Shown here: positions 54,903-61,958 of the stretch, piece after piece
How the letters are laid out: each line of letters begins with the position of its first letter
Numbering within the stretch: position 1 is the first letter of the stretch
Assembly (NCBI RefSeq): GCF_015356755.1
Contig: NZ_JADFCO010000066.1
Span: 620,001 to 684,000 of the forward strand
Direction of reading: 5' to 3'
DNA length: 64,000 nucleotides
Source of the DNA: Nonlabens antarcticus
GTDB taxonomy: Bacteria > Bacteroidota > Bacteroidia > Flavobacteriales > Flavobacteriaceae
Position numbers and translations under genes: made by a program
Notes under the pieces: generated by a model
The model's database searches: none
What the model was told of the DNA's origin: nothing
What the model saw: only the letters and a program-made list of their open reading frames with translations

Positions 54903-54924
54903 TTCCGCTTTCGCGAAAGCGGAA
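54903..54924. repeat. Dispersed palindrome in a divergent promoter region, 22-bp dyad
   Basis: The same extended form as at 48341 (TTCCG..CGGAA). It lies between the divergent DoxX-like and alcohol dehydrogenase genes. Confidence 0.92.
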
Positions 54925-55012
54925 ACGGGATAAACTTAATGCAAAAACGTCAGTATTGGGCTAATGACTACAGCTTTAACGGCAGCTTAACCGATTTCCA
55001 TGTATGCACAAT

Positions 55013-55020
55013 TATATTTG
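55013..55020 (+). promoter_or_regulatory. -7 promoter box TATATTTG
   Basis: Exact TAnnTTTG, 22 bases before the ATG at 55043. It rules out the upstream in-frame ATG at 55004, which lies before the promoter. Confidence 0.68.
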
Positions 55021-55042
55021 CGTTATAAATCAATTACTACAT

Positions 55043-56095
55043 ATGTCTACTAAAATAAAAGCGTACGGAACACAAGATCCCAAATCAGATCTTAAGGAAA
55101 TGACGATCGAAAGACGGGAGTTGAAGGATACTGATGTGAAGATCGATATCCTTTATTGTGGAGTGTGTCATAGCGATATTCATTCTGCCAGAAACGATTG
55201 GGGAAATGCAAAATATCCCATCGTTCCAGGTCATGAAATCATAGGAAAGGTATCTGAAGTAGGTTCCAAAGTATCTAAATTTTCAAAAGGTCAACTAGTA
55301 GGAGTGGGCTGCATGGTTGATTCTTGTCTTACTTGCAGTGCTTGTGAGGAAGATCTAGAGCAATTTTGTGAAAGTGGGATGGTAGGAACTTATAATGGAA
55401 AGGATAAACATTCTGGCGGCCATACCTTTGGAGGTTATTCTACAAGTGTTGTAGTTACAGAGCATTTTGTTCTCACCATTCCAGAAAACCTTGATGTTAA
55501 AGCAGTAGCACCTTTATTATGTGCAGGGATTACTACGTTTTCTCCATTAAATCACTGGAAAATTAAAAAAGGAGATAAAGTAGGTGTTGTAGGTTTAGGT
55601 GGTTTAGGTCATATGGGAATTAAATTTGCAGCCGCAATGGGTGCAGAAACTATTATGATAACTACTTCTCCAGAAAAAGCGTCAGATGCTAAGCGATTGG
55701 GTGCAAATGGTGTCTTGGTATCTAAGGATAGCGATGCCATGAACGAGCATAAAGGAACATTTGACTTCATTTTAAATACGGTTCCCGTAAAACATGATGT
55801 CAATCCTTATTTACAATTGTTGAAGAGAGATTCTACTATGGTAATGGTAGGTGCTATAGAACCTTTAGAGCCTATGAATGGTGGTAACTTAATCATAGGG
55901 AGAAAGAGTATTGCAGGATCTTTGATAGGAGGTATCAAAGAAACGCAAGAGATGTTAGACTTTTGCGGTAAGCATAATATTGTGTCTGACGTTGAAATGA
56001 TTGATATGAACGAAATTAACACAGCATTTGATAGAGTGACAGATAATGATGTGAAGTACCGTTTCGTTATTGACATGGCATCTCTTAAAAATTAA
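55043..56095 (+). CDS. Zinc-dependent NAD(P) alcohol dehydrogenase (YahK/cinnamyl type)
   Basis: A 350-residue medium-chain dehydrogenase: catalytic-zinc motif CGVCHSD, GHE in VPGHEIIG, a structural-zinc cysteine set in CLTCSACEEDLEQFC, and the Rossmann motif GLGGLGHMG. The closest type is the YahK or cinnamyl-alcohol dehydrogenase group, usually NADPH-dependent aldehyde reductases with broad substrate range. Cytoplasmic. The start was set by the promoter box. It is followed by its own terminator. Confidence 0.93.
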   Translation: MSTKIKAYGTQDPKSDLKEMTIERRELKDTDVKIDILYCGVCHSDIHSARNDWGNAKYPIVPGHEIIGKVSEVGSKVSKFSKGQLVGVGCMVDSCLTCSACEEDLEQFCESGMVGTYNGKDKHSGGHTFGGYSTSVVVTEHFVLTIPENLDVKAVAPLLCAGITTFSPLNHWKIKKGDKVGVVGLGGLGHMGIKFAAAMGAETIMITTSPEKASDAKRLGANGVLVSKDSDAMNEHKGTFDFILNTVPVKHDVNPYLQLLKRDSTMVMVGAIEPLEPMNGGNLIIGRKSIAGSLIGGIKETQEMLDFCGKHNIVSDVEMIDMNEINTAFDRVTDNDVKYRFVIDMASLKN

Positions 56096-56125
56096 GAATA
56101 ATTATTATAACAAATTTTATTTAAG

Positions 56126-56160
56126 TCGGGCAATGGTAATCACTATCATTGCCCGATTTT
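56126..56160 (+). terminator. Terminator of the alcohol dehydrogenase gene
   Basis: Stem TCGGGCAATG / CATTGCCCGA around an 11-base loop, followed by four T, 30 bases after the stop. It ends 14 bases before the next start codon. Confidence 0.85.
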
Positions 56161-56174
56161 ACACAAGATCACGT

Positions 56175-57197
56175 ATGAAATATATTTTAGGAGCTTTACT
56201 GCTCAGCGGGTTTGCTAGCATAGCGCAATCTGACAAATTTGGTGGGTTTAAAGATTATTACCCCATTGCCGTTCGTCCAGAGTTTTCTGTTGGCGTAGGA
56301 AACAACCAGTATGAACAAATCTTAATTGAAGCAAAGCCAGCCGTTTACTATGGCATTTATAACAACTTGAGAGAAGCATTAAATAAGGATACTATTTCTA
56401 ATGGCGATGCAGTTTACATAACATTTCAGCCAGAATTTAGAATTTATAATGAAGAATCAAATCCAGTAAAAACACCTTCCTATAAGGTGTTATTAGGATG
56501 GCAAAAAATATTCAAAACTAACGCCGACAATTTTTTAACTGCAGCTATAGAATCTGGTCATTACAGCAATGGTCAATCAAACAGTGCTTTCAGTCAAGAA
56601 TTTGAAGACGCATCAGATGAAAGTGTGGCGCTTTATGAAACATTCACAGACGACACAGACCTTGCTGCTTTATTGAATAGGTCTTCTGGTAACTTTTCTG
56701 TGAACTTAACTAGATTCTCACTTAATTATAGACTTAATACGTTTGATAAAGATAATGTTCCCGAAAAAATCCATTCCATTACTGCAACATATCAATTGTA
56801 TCACGATAAATTTCTAGGTGTCGCAGATTTTGGAGGGTATAACCCAGAAGATATCAATATCTACGGTAGAAATAGAGTAGAGGTAGGATATGAATTTACA
56901 GGCAGATACAAAAAGTTCAGGTATACCTTGAGCGAGCAGGCATTGTATCATTTTGGCTCCCATCCATCTGCAAATCCTTTTAGATCTGAAACTAAGGCGA
57001 TTGTTTATCCATGGGATAGGGACTTAGGATTTGTATTGCAGTTGAGTATAGGACGAGATGACTACAACTATAGATTTGTGGATAGTTTTACACGATTGTC
57101 CTTAGGAATAACCTGGGACTGGTTTACCCCTTTTGTAATAAAACCTACTAAGACCCAAAAGGTGGATCCCGACAAAGGTCTTAAGATCTTGAATTAA
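56175..57197 (+). CDS. Outer-membrane phospholipase A-like beta-barrel protein
   Basis: A 340-residue protein from the ATG at 56175, with signal peptide MKYILGALLLSGFASIAQ; the longer open frame runs back into the preceding gene. The sequence alternates amphipathic beta-strands with aromatic ends. It contains ESGHYSNGQSN, with His129 and Ser131 in the HxSNG arrangement of outer-membrane phospholipase A (OMPLA), and a downstream Asn-rich strand. OMPLA hydrolyses outer-membrane phospholipids when asymmetry is lost. Length and barrel pattern fit; overall similarity is weak, so an inactive relative is possible. Confidence 0.62.
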   Translation: MKYILGALLLSGFASIAQSDKFGGFKDYYPIAVRPEFSVGVGNNQYEQILIEAKPAVYYGIYNNLREALNKDTISNGDAVYITFQPEFRIYNEESNPVKTPSYKVLLGWQKIFKTNADNFLTAAIESGHYSNGQSNSAFSQEFEDASDESVALYETFTDDTDLAALLNRSSGNFSVNLTRFSLNYRLNTFDKDNVPEKIHSITATYQLYHDKFLGVADFGGYNPEDINIYGRNRVEVGYEFTGRYKKFRYTLSEQALYHFGSHPSANPFRSETKAIVYPWDRDLGFVLQLSIGRDDYNYRFVDSFTRLSLGITWDWFTPFVIKPTKTQKVDPDKGLKILN

Positions 57198-57198
57198 A

Positions 57199-57230
57199 AA
57201 ATCCCTGAACATAAATATGTTCAGGGATTT
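57199..57230. terminator. Bidirectional terminator
   Basis: A 14-bp stem AAATCCCTGAACAT / ATGTTCAGGGATTT with an AAAT loop, between the OMPLA-like gene and the convergent kinase gene. Confidence 0.88.
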
Positions 57231-57251
57231 CTGTATTTAGCAGGGTTGATA

Positions 57252-58463
57252 TTAATTAATTTCTCGAGGAAATTTCATAGTGATTTTGGTTCCTACACCT
57301 AGCTCAGACTCGATGTCAATCGTGGCGTGTAATTCATCCAGTAATCTTTTAGTCGTGGCTAGTCCTATTCCAGTACCTCTTTTACCGTTGCGATCTGCTT
57401 CATCTGCAGTGAAGAATAATTTGAATACTTTATCAATTTTATCAGGGGCAATACCTCTCCCGTTGTCTTCTACGGTAAGCGTGTAGCAATCTTTTGATTG
57501 ATTTAAATCTATGTGAATGGTGGTGGGGTCTTTATCTCCATACTTGATACTATTAGAAACGAGGTTCAACAAGATCTGGTGTAAGGCAGAATTACTGGTG
57601 CGCATCACAACGTCCATTTCTGGTGCATAGGTAACTAAAGTATGCTCATCAGTTACAGTCATCGCTACGATATCTTCCACAAGATCTACATAGCTAATTT
57701 CTTCAAACTCCTCGCTGGCAAGTTCATCACTTTTATAAAACGTCAACATACCATCAATATAGCGGCTCAATGTGCTACCGGCATCTCGCAGGTATTGAAG
57801 ATATTTCATGGAGCGCTCACTAATCTTTTCAGCGTTTTCTTTCTGAAGTAAATCTGCAATCATCAAAATATTTGACAAGGGAGCTTTCAGATCATGAGAA
57901 ACAATTCCCGCAAAATCTTTAAGTTCTTCATTCCGTTCCTCGAGCTCTTTTTTTGTGCGCAACAACTCAACATTTTGCTGACGCTCTTCAAACAATAGCA
58001 TCACATGCTTTGCCATGCTCTTTAAAGACCTTAATTGCAAATCTGTAAGCTCTCTAGGTTTCGTATCAAATACGCATAGAGATCCTAACTTATATCCGTT
58101 TTTATCAATTAGAGGAACACCAGCATAAAAAACAATGTTTGCTTCGTCTAATAAAGGGTTACCAATAAAACGCTCGTCTTTAGTGGCGTCCGGTACAATA
58201 GTAACTTCATCATCGCTGGAAATGGTGTGGGAACAAAAAGAAATCTCACGTGGGGATTCCTTCATATCAATACCATAACTGGACTTAAGAAAAGTTCTAT
58301 TTTTATCGACTAAGTTAATGATGGAAATTGGAACATTGCAAATGGTGGCCACGATGTCTGTAATACTGTCATAGTTGTCTTCAGGCATCGTATCAAGCAA
58401 GTCATATTTTTCAAGTGCTTGCAAGCGCTTCTTCTCGTCGGTCGGAATAGGTGCAACAATCAT
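57252..58463 (-). CDS. GAF-domain sensor histidine kinase, soluble
   Basis: A 403-residue protein without a membrane segment: GAF domain (about 25-165), a coiled-coil linker (about 165-185), HisKA dimerisation helix with His190 in GIVSHDLKAPLSN, and the HATPase domain with NLVSNSIKYGD, DNGRGIAPDKI and GTGIGLATTKRL (N, G1 and G2 boxes). Predicted to autophosphorylate on His190 in response to a cytoplasmic small molecule or redox signal. No response regulator is adjacent, so it is an orphan kinase. Confidence 0.92.
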   Translation of the reverse strand: MIVAPIPTDEKKRLQALEKYDLLDTMPEDNYDSITDIVATICNVPISIINLVDKNRTFLKSSYGIDMKESPREISFCSHTISSDDEVTIVPDATKDERFIGNPLLDEANIVFYAGVPLIDKNGYKLGSLCVFDTKPRELTDLQLRSLKSMAKHVMLLFEERQQNVELLRTKKELEERNEELKDFAGIVSHDLKAPLSNILMIADLLQKENAEKISERSMKYLQYLRDAGSTLSRYIDGMLTFYKSDELASEEFEEISYVDLVEDIVAMTVTDEHTLVTYAPEMDVVMRTSNSALHQILLNLVSNSIKYGDKDPTTIHIDLNQSKDCYTLTVEDNGRGIAPDKIDKVFKLFFTADEADRNGKRGTGIGLATTKRLLDELHATIDIESELGVGTKITMKFPREIN

Positions 58464-58736
58464 AGATTTTATTAAGTAACAAATTAATGACTTTCTTTGA
58501 TGATATCAAATATCATTTTAATAGTAAGTCTAAAAAGAACATTGGTGTAAAGGAAAACCGTGCCATGATTTTCTAAGCATTTCTCGCTGCCATATTAGTG
58601 CAATCAAAATGGCAAAGGGCTCATTGAGTTAAAGGATTTGGCAAAAGCATGGCATTACTAGTAATCTTTAGCCAATTGATCTTTTCTAAACGCTTTCAGC
58701 TATTCTTTCCTCTTATAATTGTATCAAATTAAATCA

Positions 58737-59168
58737 ATGAATCTCTTTTTCACACGCATTTTATTTGTGTTGGTTCTGGTCTGCACTACAGGTTGTGAAA
58801 ACTCAGATGAAATCAAAGTACCACAGTCCGTAGAAGCAACTTTTCTAGCTCAATATCCTGGTGACAATAATCCAGACTGGGAGAAAAGTGCACAAGGGAA
58901 TTGGGAAGTCCATTTCAATATTGCTGGTGAGAAATATAGCGCAGATTTCCAACCAAATGGTTTATGGATAGCAACACAAAACAGCATTACAAAAACGGAA
59001 TTGCCAGAGCTGGTAAAACAAGCTATTGATAAGAATTATAGTACTGAAAAAATAACCAAAATCCATCGTGTTATCCATCACAGTAAAGGAGTGTTTTATT
59101 ATGTAGAATTCAAAAGCAATGAAAAAAGCTACAATGTAGAATTTATAGAGGATGGAACTACTTTTTAA
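58737..59168 (+). CDS. PepSY-like lipoprotein
   Basis: A 143-residue protein from the ATG at 58737, with a lipoprotein signal ending VLVCTTGC. The mature part has two repeats of the PepSY-like beta pattern typical of Bacteroidota: FLAQYPGDNNPDWEKSAQGNWEVHF with an aromatic strand, then KITKIHRVIHHSKGVFYYVEF with YNVEF. Such PepSY-like lipoproteins resemble beta-lactamase-inhibitor folds; function unknown. It ends near a double hairpin shared with the convergent kinase gene. Confidence 0.8.
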   Translation: MNLFFTRILFVLVLVCTTGCENSDEIKVPQSVEATFLAQYPGDNNPDWEKSAQGNWEVHFNIAGEKYSADFQPNGLWIATQNSITKTELPELVKQAIDKNYSTEKITKIHRVIHHSKGVFYYVEFKSNEKSYNVEFIEDGTTF

Positions 59169-59230
59169 GCAGAATGTCAAAATTCTCTATACGGTGATGC
59201 TCAAGTAAAAAAACATAAATGAAAGAAGTC

Positions 59231-59248
59231 ATCGTAAATATTTACGAT
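59231..59248. repeat. Perfect 18-bp palindrome next to a terminator
   Basis: ATCGTAAATATTTACGAT is a perfect dyad two bases before the terminator stem; it could form a second hairpin or bind a dimeric regulator. Confidence 0.7.
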
Positions 59249-59250
59249 AA

Positions 59251-59276
59251 AAAAAGCGGCCACCGGCCGCTTTTTT
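59251..59276. terminator. Bidirectional terminator overlapping a stop codon
   Basis: An 11-bp stem AAAAAGCGGCC / GGCCGCTTTTT with an ACC loop. The stop codon (59275-59277) of the minus-strand kinase gene lies at the edge of the stem. Confidence 0.92.
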
Positions 59277-60432
59277 ATGTTAACAGCTTTTCTTTAGGAA
59301 TGCGGATGGTAAGAGCAGTTCCTTCCGTTGCAGTAGACTCAAATGTAATGTCCCCACCGTGAAATCGTGCAACCATCTGAGCGATGTAAGTTCCCAGTCC
59401 TGTGCCTCGATCTTTCCCAGAAGTAGTATATTTCTCAAAGAAATTTTTCTGAATTTCTATAGGTATCATGCCAGCATTAGAAATACGTATTTTGAAATCG
59501 CTACCATCCATAATAAGGATGTCGATCGTACCGTTTTCTGGAGAGGCATCAATCGCATTTCCTATCAAATTTTGAAATAAGTGCTCTAGATAGAATTGAT
59601 CACCATTAATGAATAGCTCATCACTTCCAGGCTCGATCTCCTCATCGTTGCAAAACATATTGATCTCTACCTTTTTTTCATCAATGAGATTCATAAAATC
59701 CTTAGTAACACTAGCTAAGGAGCTTATTACATCAAATAATACATATTGAGGAAGGTATTCACCACGCTCCATCTTGGCAAAATCACGTGCAGATGCAAGC
59801 AGGTGTAATGTATCTTTTCCCACGCGCTTTATCGTTTCAACCCATTTACGCTGGTTGTCATCTATTTGCGTTTTAGATAAAATATCTGCAACAGAAACTA
59901 TGGAACTCAGTCTGTTGCGCAAATCATGCTCTGCAAGCCGATTAGCGATATCCTGAGTTTCAAGTTTGCGTTCTAATATTTGGACGGTAGTTTCCAGTCG
60001 TACAAAAGTGTCTTCAAGTTCCTCCGCTCGAACTACCAGTGTCATTTTACTTTTATCACCGGTGTTTGCATCTTTTAGAAATGCAGCATTTGCGAGTATT
60101 TCAAACTTTTCCTTTTCTTTATTCTGTACAGTCCATCGTCCTTGGAGTTCAAACTCTTTTTCCATGAATTCATGATGATATTTCATCAATTCCTCCTTAG
60201 ACTCTTCAGGAACCATGGCTGTAAATTTTTTACCTATCAGTTCTTCGCGCGTATATCCATAAATATCACAATAGGTAGCATTTACATCCGTAAAATAGCC
60301 TTCCATATTAGTGATGCAAATACCGATAGGCATGTGCTGAAAGAGATTAAAGGAAACGGCTTTTTTATCCTCAAAAATACTTTTGATGGAATGTAGATGG
60401 TTCTTTATATTTTTTTCTCGAGAGACATTCAT
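59275..60432 (-). CDS. PAS-domain sensor histidine kinase, soluble
   Basis: A 385-residue protein with no membrane segment: PAS domain at about 25-135 (PIGICITNMEGYFTDVN and GYTREELIGK), a coiled coil (about 138-165), a histidine box with His169 in AEHDLRNRLSSI, and a HATPase domain with NLIGNAIDASPENG and GTGLGTYIAQM. The HDLRN box differs from the usual HE[LI][RK]xP. Predicted cytoplasmic redox or ligand sensor; no response regulator nearby. A perfect promoter box lies 38 bases upstream. Confidence 0.92.
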   Translation of the reverse strand: MNVSREKNIKNHLHSIKSIFEDKKAVSFNLFQHMPIGICITNMEGYFTDVNATYCDIYGYTREELIGKKFTAMVPEESKEELMKYHHEFMEKEFELQGRWTVQNKEKEKFEILANAAFLKDANTGDKSKMTLVVRAEELEDTFVRLETTVQILERKLETQDIANRLAEHDLRNRLSSIVSVADILSKTQIDDNQRKWVETIKRVGKDTLHLLASARDFAKMERGEYLPQYVLFDVISSLASVTKDFMNLIDEKKVEINMFCNDEEIEPGSDELFINGDQFYLEHLFQNLIGNAIDASPENGTIDILIMDGSDFKIRISNAGMIPIEIQKNFFEKYTTSGKDRGTGLGTYIAQMVARFHGGDITFESTATEGTALTIRIPKEKLLT

Positions 60433-60469
60433 AGTGTTGGTTGCTTAACAAAAAACAATAAATACGACA

Positions 60470-60477
60470 CAAATCTA
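60470..60477 (-). promoter_or_regulatory. -7 promoter box TAGATTTG
   Basis: Exact TAnnTTTG on the minus strand, 37 bases before the PAS kinase start. Confidence 0.6.
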
Positions 60478-60756
60478 CGAATAATCGTACATTTCTGAAA
60501 CACCCGATATTATTAAAGTAATCGTGATTTTTAGGTGCTATGTTGGTGAGAGTAGGGGTTTCGCTTTAGCGAAAGCTAACTTTCACTCCATTTCATCAAT
60601 AATGTTTCTAGACTTATAATGGCATCAAATTAAGATAGCTAGCCATTTTTAAGTAAGTGAAATCAGAGGTGTTCCTGATTTAAAATTAGTTGACAAGACT
60701 TAAGATCACTATCAATTTTATTGATGCATTTTAATCTATATCCTGCAGTATTACTC
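60478..60756. other. Divergent intergenic region with a mutated palindrome
   Basis: About 280 bases between the promoters of the PAS kinase and the EamA transporter; the altered palindrome at 60562-60575 is the only structure. Confidence 0.45.
60562..60575. repeat. Mutated palindrome copy
   Basis: CGCTTTAGCGAAAG: both arms are recognisable but the centre is TAGCGA instead of TCGCGA. Confidence 0.5.
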
Positions 60757-60764
60757 TAGTTTTG
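60757..60764 (+). promoter_or_regulatory. -7 promoter box TAGTTTTG
   Basis: Exact TAnnTTTG, 45 bases before the EamA start. Confidence 0.6.
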
Positions 60765-60809
60765 CATCCTTTTAAAACAGCTTCTTTCAGCCTTTAAGAT
60801 TATAATTTG

Positions 60810-61733
60810 ATGAGCATTTCTCGCAACACTTGGTTATTAGTTATTGCATTTTTTAGTGTGTATGTATTCTGGGGCAGCACTTATTTATGGAATAAGATGG
60901 CGGTTACAGAATTGCCTCCTTTTTTTCTAGCCTCGATCAGGTTTACTTCTGCTGGGATTTTGATTTTTACCATCGCAAAGTTCTTGAAGTTTGACCTTGC
61001 TATCACTAGAAAGCAGTTTTTGAACTGTATTCTGGCGGGATTTTTATTTCTCGCTTATGGTAATGGAATGTTTGTATGGGCCCTTAAGTGGGTGGATACT
61101 GGTTTTGCTTCTTTACTAGCGGCAATGCAACCCTTGATTATTTTATTGATGATGCGCGCTATTCATGGCAAAGCGTTGCAATGGAAATCAATGGTAGGTG
61201 TTGGACTGGGATTAATAGGAATGTATTTTTTGATAGGTCAGAATTCCATCATTGAAAAACCAGGGATGTTGATAGGAATAGGCATGATTTTTACGTGTAT
61301 GATCAGCTGGTGTAGTGGAAGTTTATTTGTTGCCAAAGCAGACCTGCCTAAGAATTTCTTTGTAGCCGCAGCTTACCAGATGATAACAGCGGGAATTACA
61401 CTTATGATGGCAAGCTTTCTATTTCAAGAAGATTGGAAATCACCAGTAGAATGGTCGCCCTCCACATTTGTAGCAATGATCTGCTTGATCCTTTTCGGCA
61501 GTATAGCGGCTTTTACTTCTTTTAATTATTTACTGAAGAAAGTCTCTCCAGAAAAAGTGAGCACCTCCACATTTGTGAATCCGCTAATTGCTATTTTATT
61601 GGGTTGGTATTTCCTGGATGAAAACCTAACCATGCAATCTGGTATCGCCGCATTGCTTCTTCTTACGGGCGTTTATTTTATCAATAGCCGCAAGCGAACT
61701 CCAGATGAACCTGTATCTCGCAAACGTACTTAA
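60810..61733 (+). CDS. EamA/DMT family transporter
   Basis: A 307-residue protein from the ATG at 60810; the TTG just before it is not preferred. Ten hydrophobic helices are arranged as two EamA repeats (about 8-140 and 150-298), with the typical FWGSTYLWNK start and a late TFVNPLIAILLGWYFLDE. The drug/metabolite transporter superfamily exports amino acids, nucleosides or toxic metabolites; substrate unknown. Inner membrane. It has its own promoter box and ends before an extended palindrome. Confidence 0.9.
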   Translation: MSISRNTWLLVIAFFSVYVFWGSTYLWNKMAVTELPPFFLASIRFTSAGILIFTIAKFLKFDLAITRKQFLNCILAGFLFLAYGNGMFVWALKWVDTGFASLLAAMQPLIILLMMRAIHGKALQWKSMVGVGLGLIGMYFLIGQNSIIEKPGMLIGIGMIFTCMISWCSGSLFVAKADLPKNFFVAAAYQMITAGITLMMASFLFQEDWKSPVEWSPSTFVAMICLILFGSIAAFTSFNYLLKKVSPEKVSTSTFVNPLIAILLGWYFLDENLTMQSGIAALLLLTGVYFINSRKRTPDEPVSRKRT

Positions 61734-61856
61734 TTAGTTTTTCGAGGATAATAGCTTTGACTTTATTAATGGCAGGAGATCCTTAATATAACGAATCGTG
61801 ATTTTCTGCGGACAATTTGAGCTGGCTTCAATTAAATTATTTGCATAATGTAGAGA

Positions 61857-61882
61857 AAGTTCGCTTTCGCGAAAGCGAACTT
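61857..61882. repeat. Dispersed palindrome, intergenic, 26-bp dyad
   Basis: The core is extended by complementary AAGTT and AACTT flanks, between the EamA and M28 peptidase genes. Confidence 0.92.
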
Positions 61883-61900
61883 ATTTTCATTTTACAGCAC

Positions 61901-61934
61901 AAAAAAAAGCTCGAAACTTTTGATAGTTTCGAGC
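61901..61934 (-). terminator. Terminator of the M28 peptidase gene
   Basis: Stem GCTCGAAACT / AGTTTCGAGC with a TTTGAT loop; the A run at 61901-61908 gives eight T on the minus strand. Confidence 0.9.
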
Positions 61935-61958
61935 CTTCTGTATAGAAATATTTTGGTA

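Noticed and set aside
2613-61882. Dispersed palindromes as insertion-sequence footprints or simple terminators
   Set aside because: No target duplications; copies lie in conserved protein segments without insertion, and most lack a T run.
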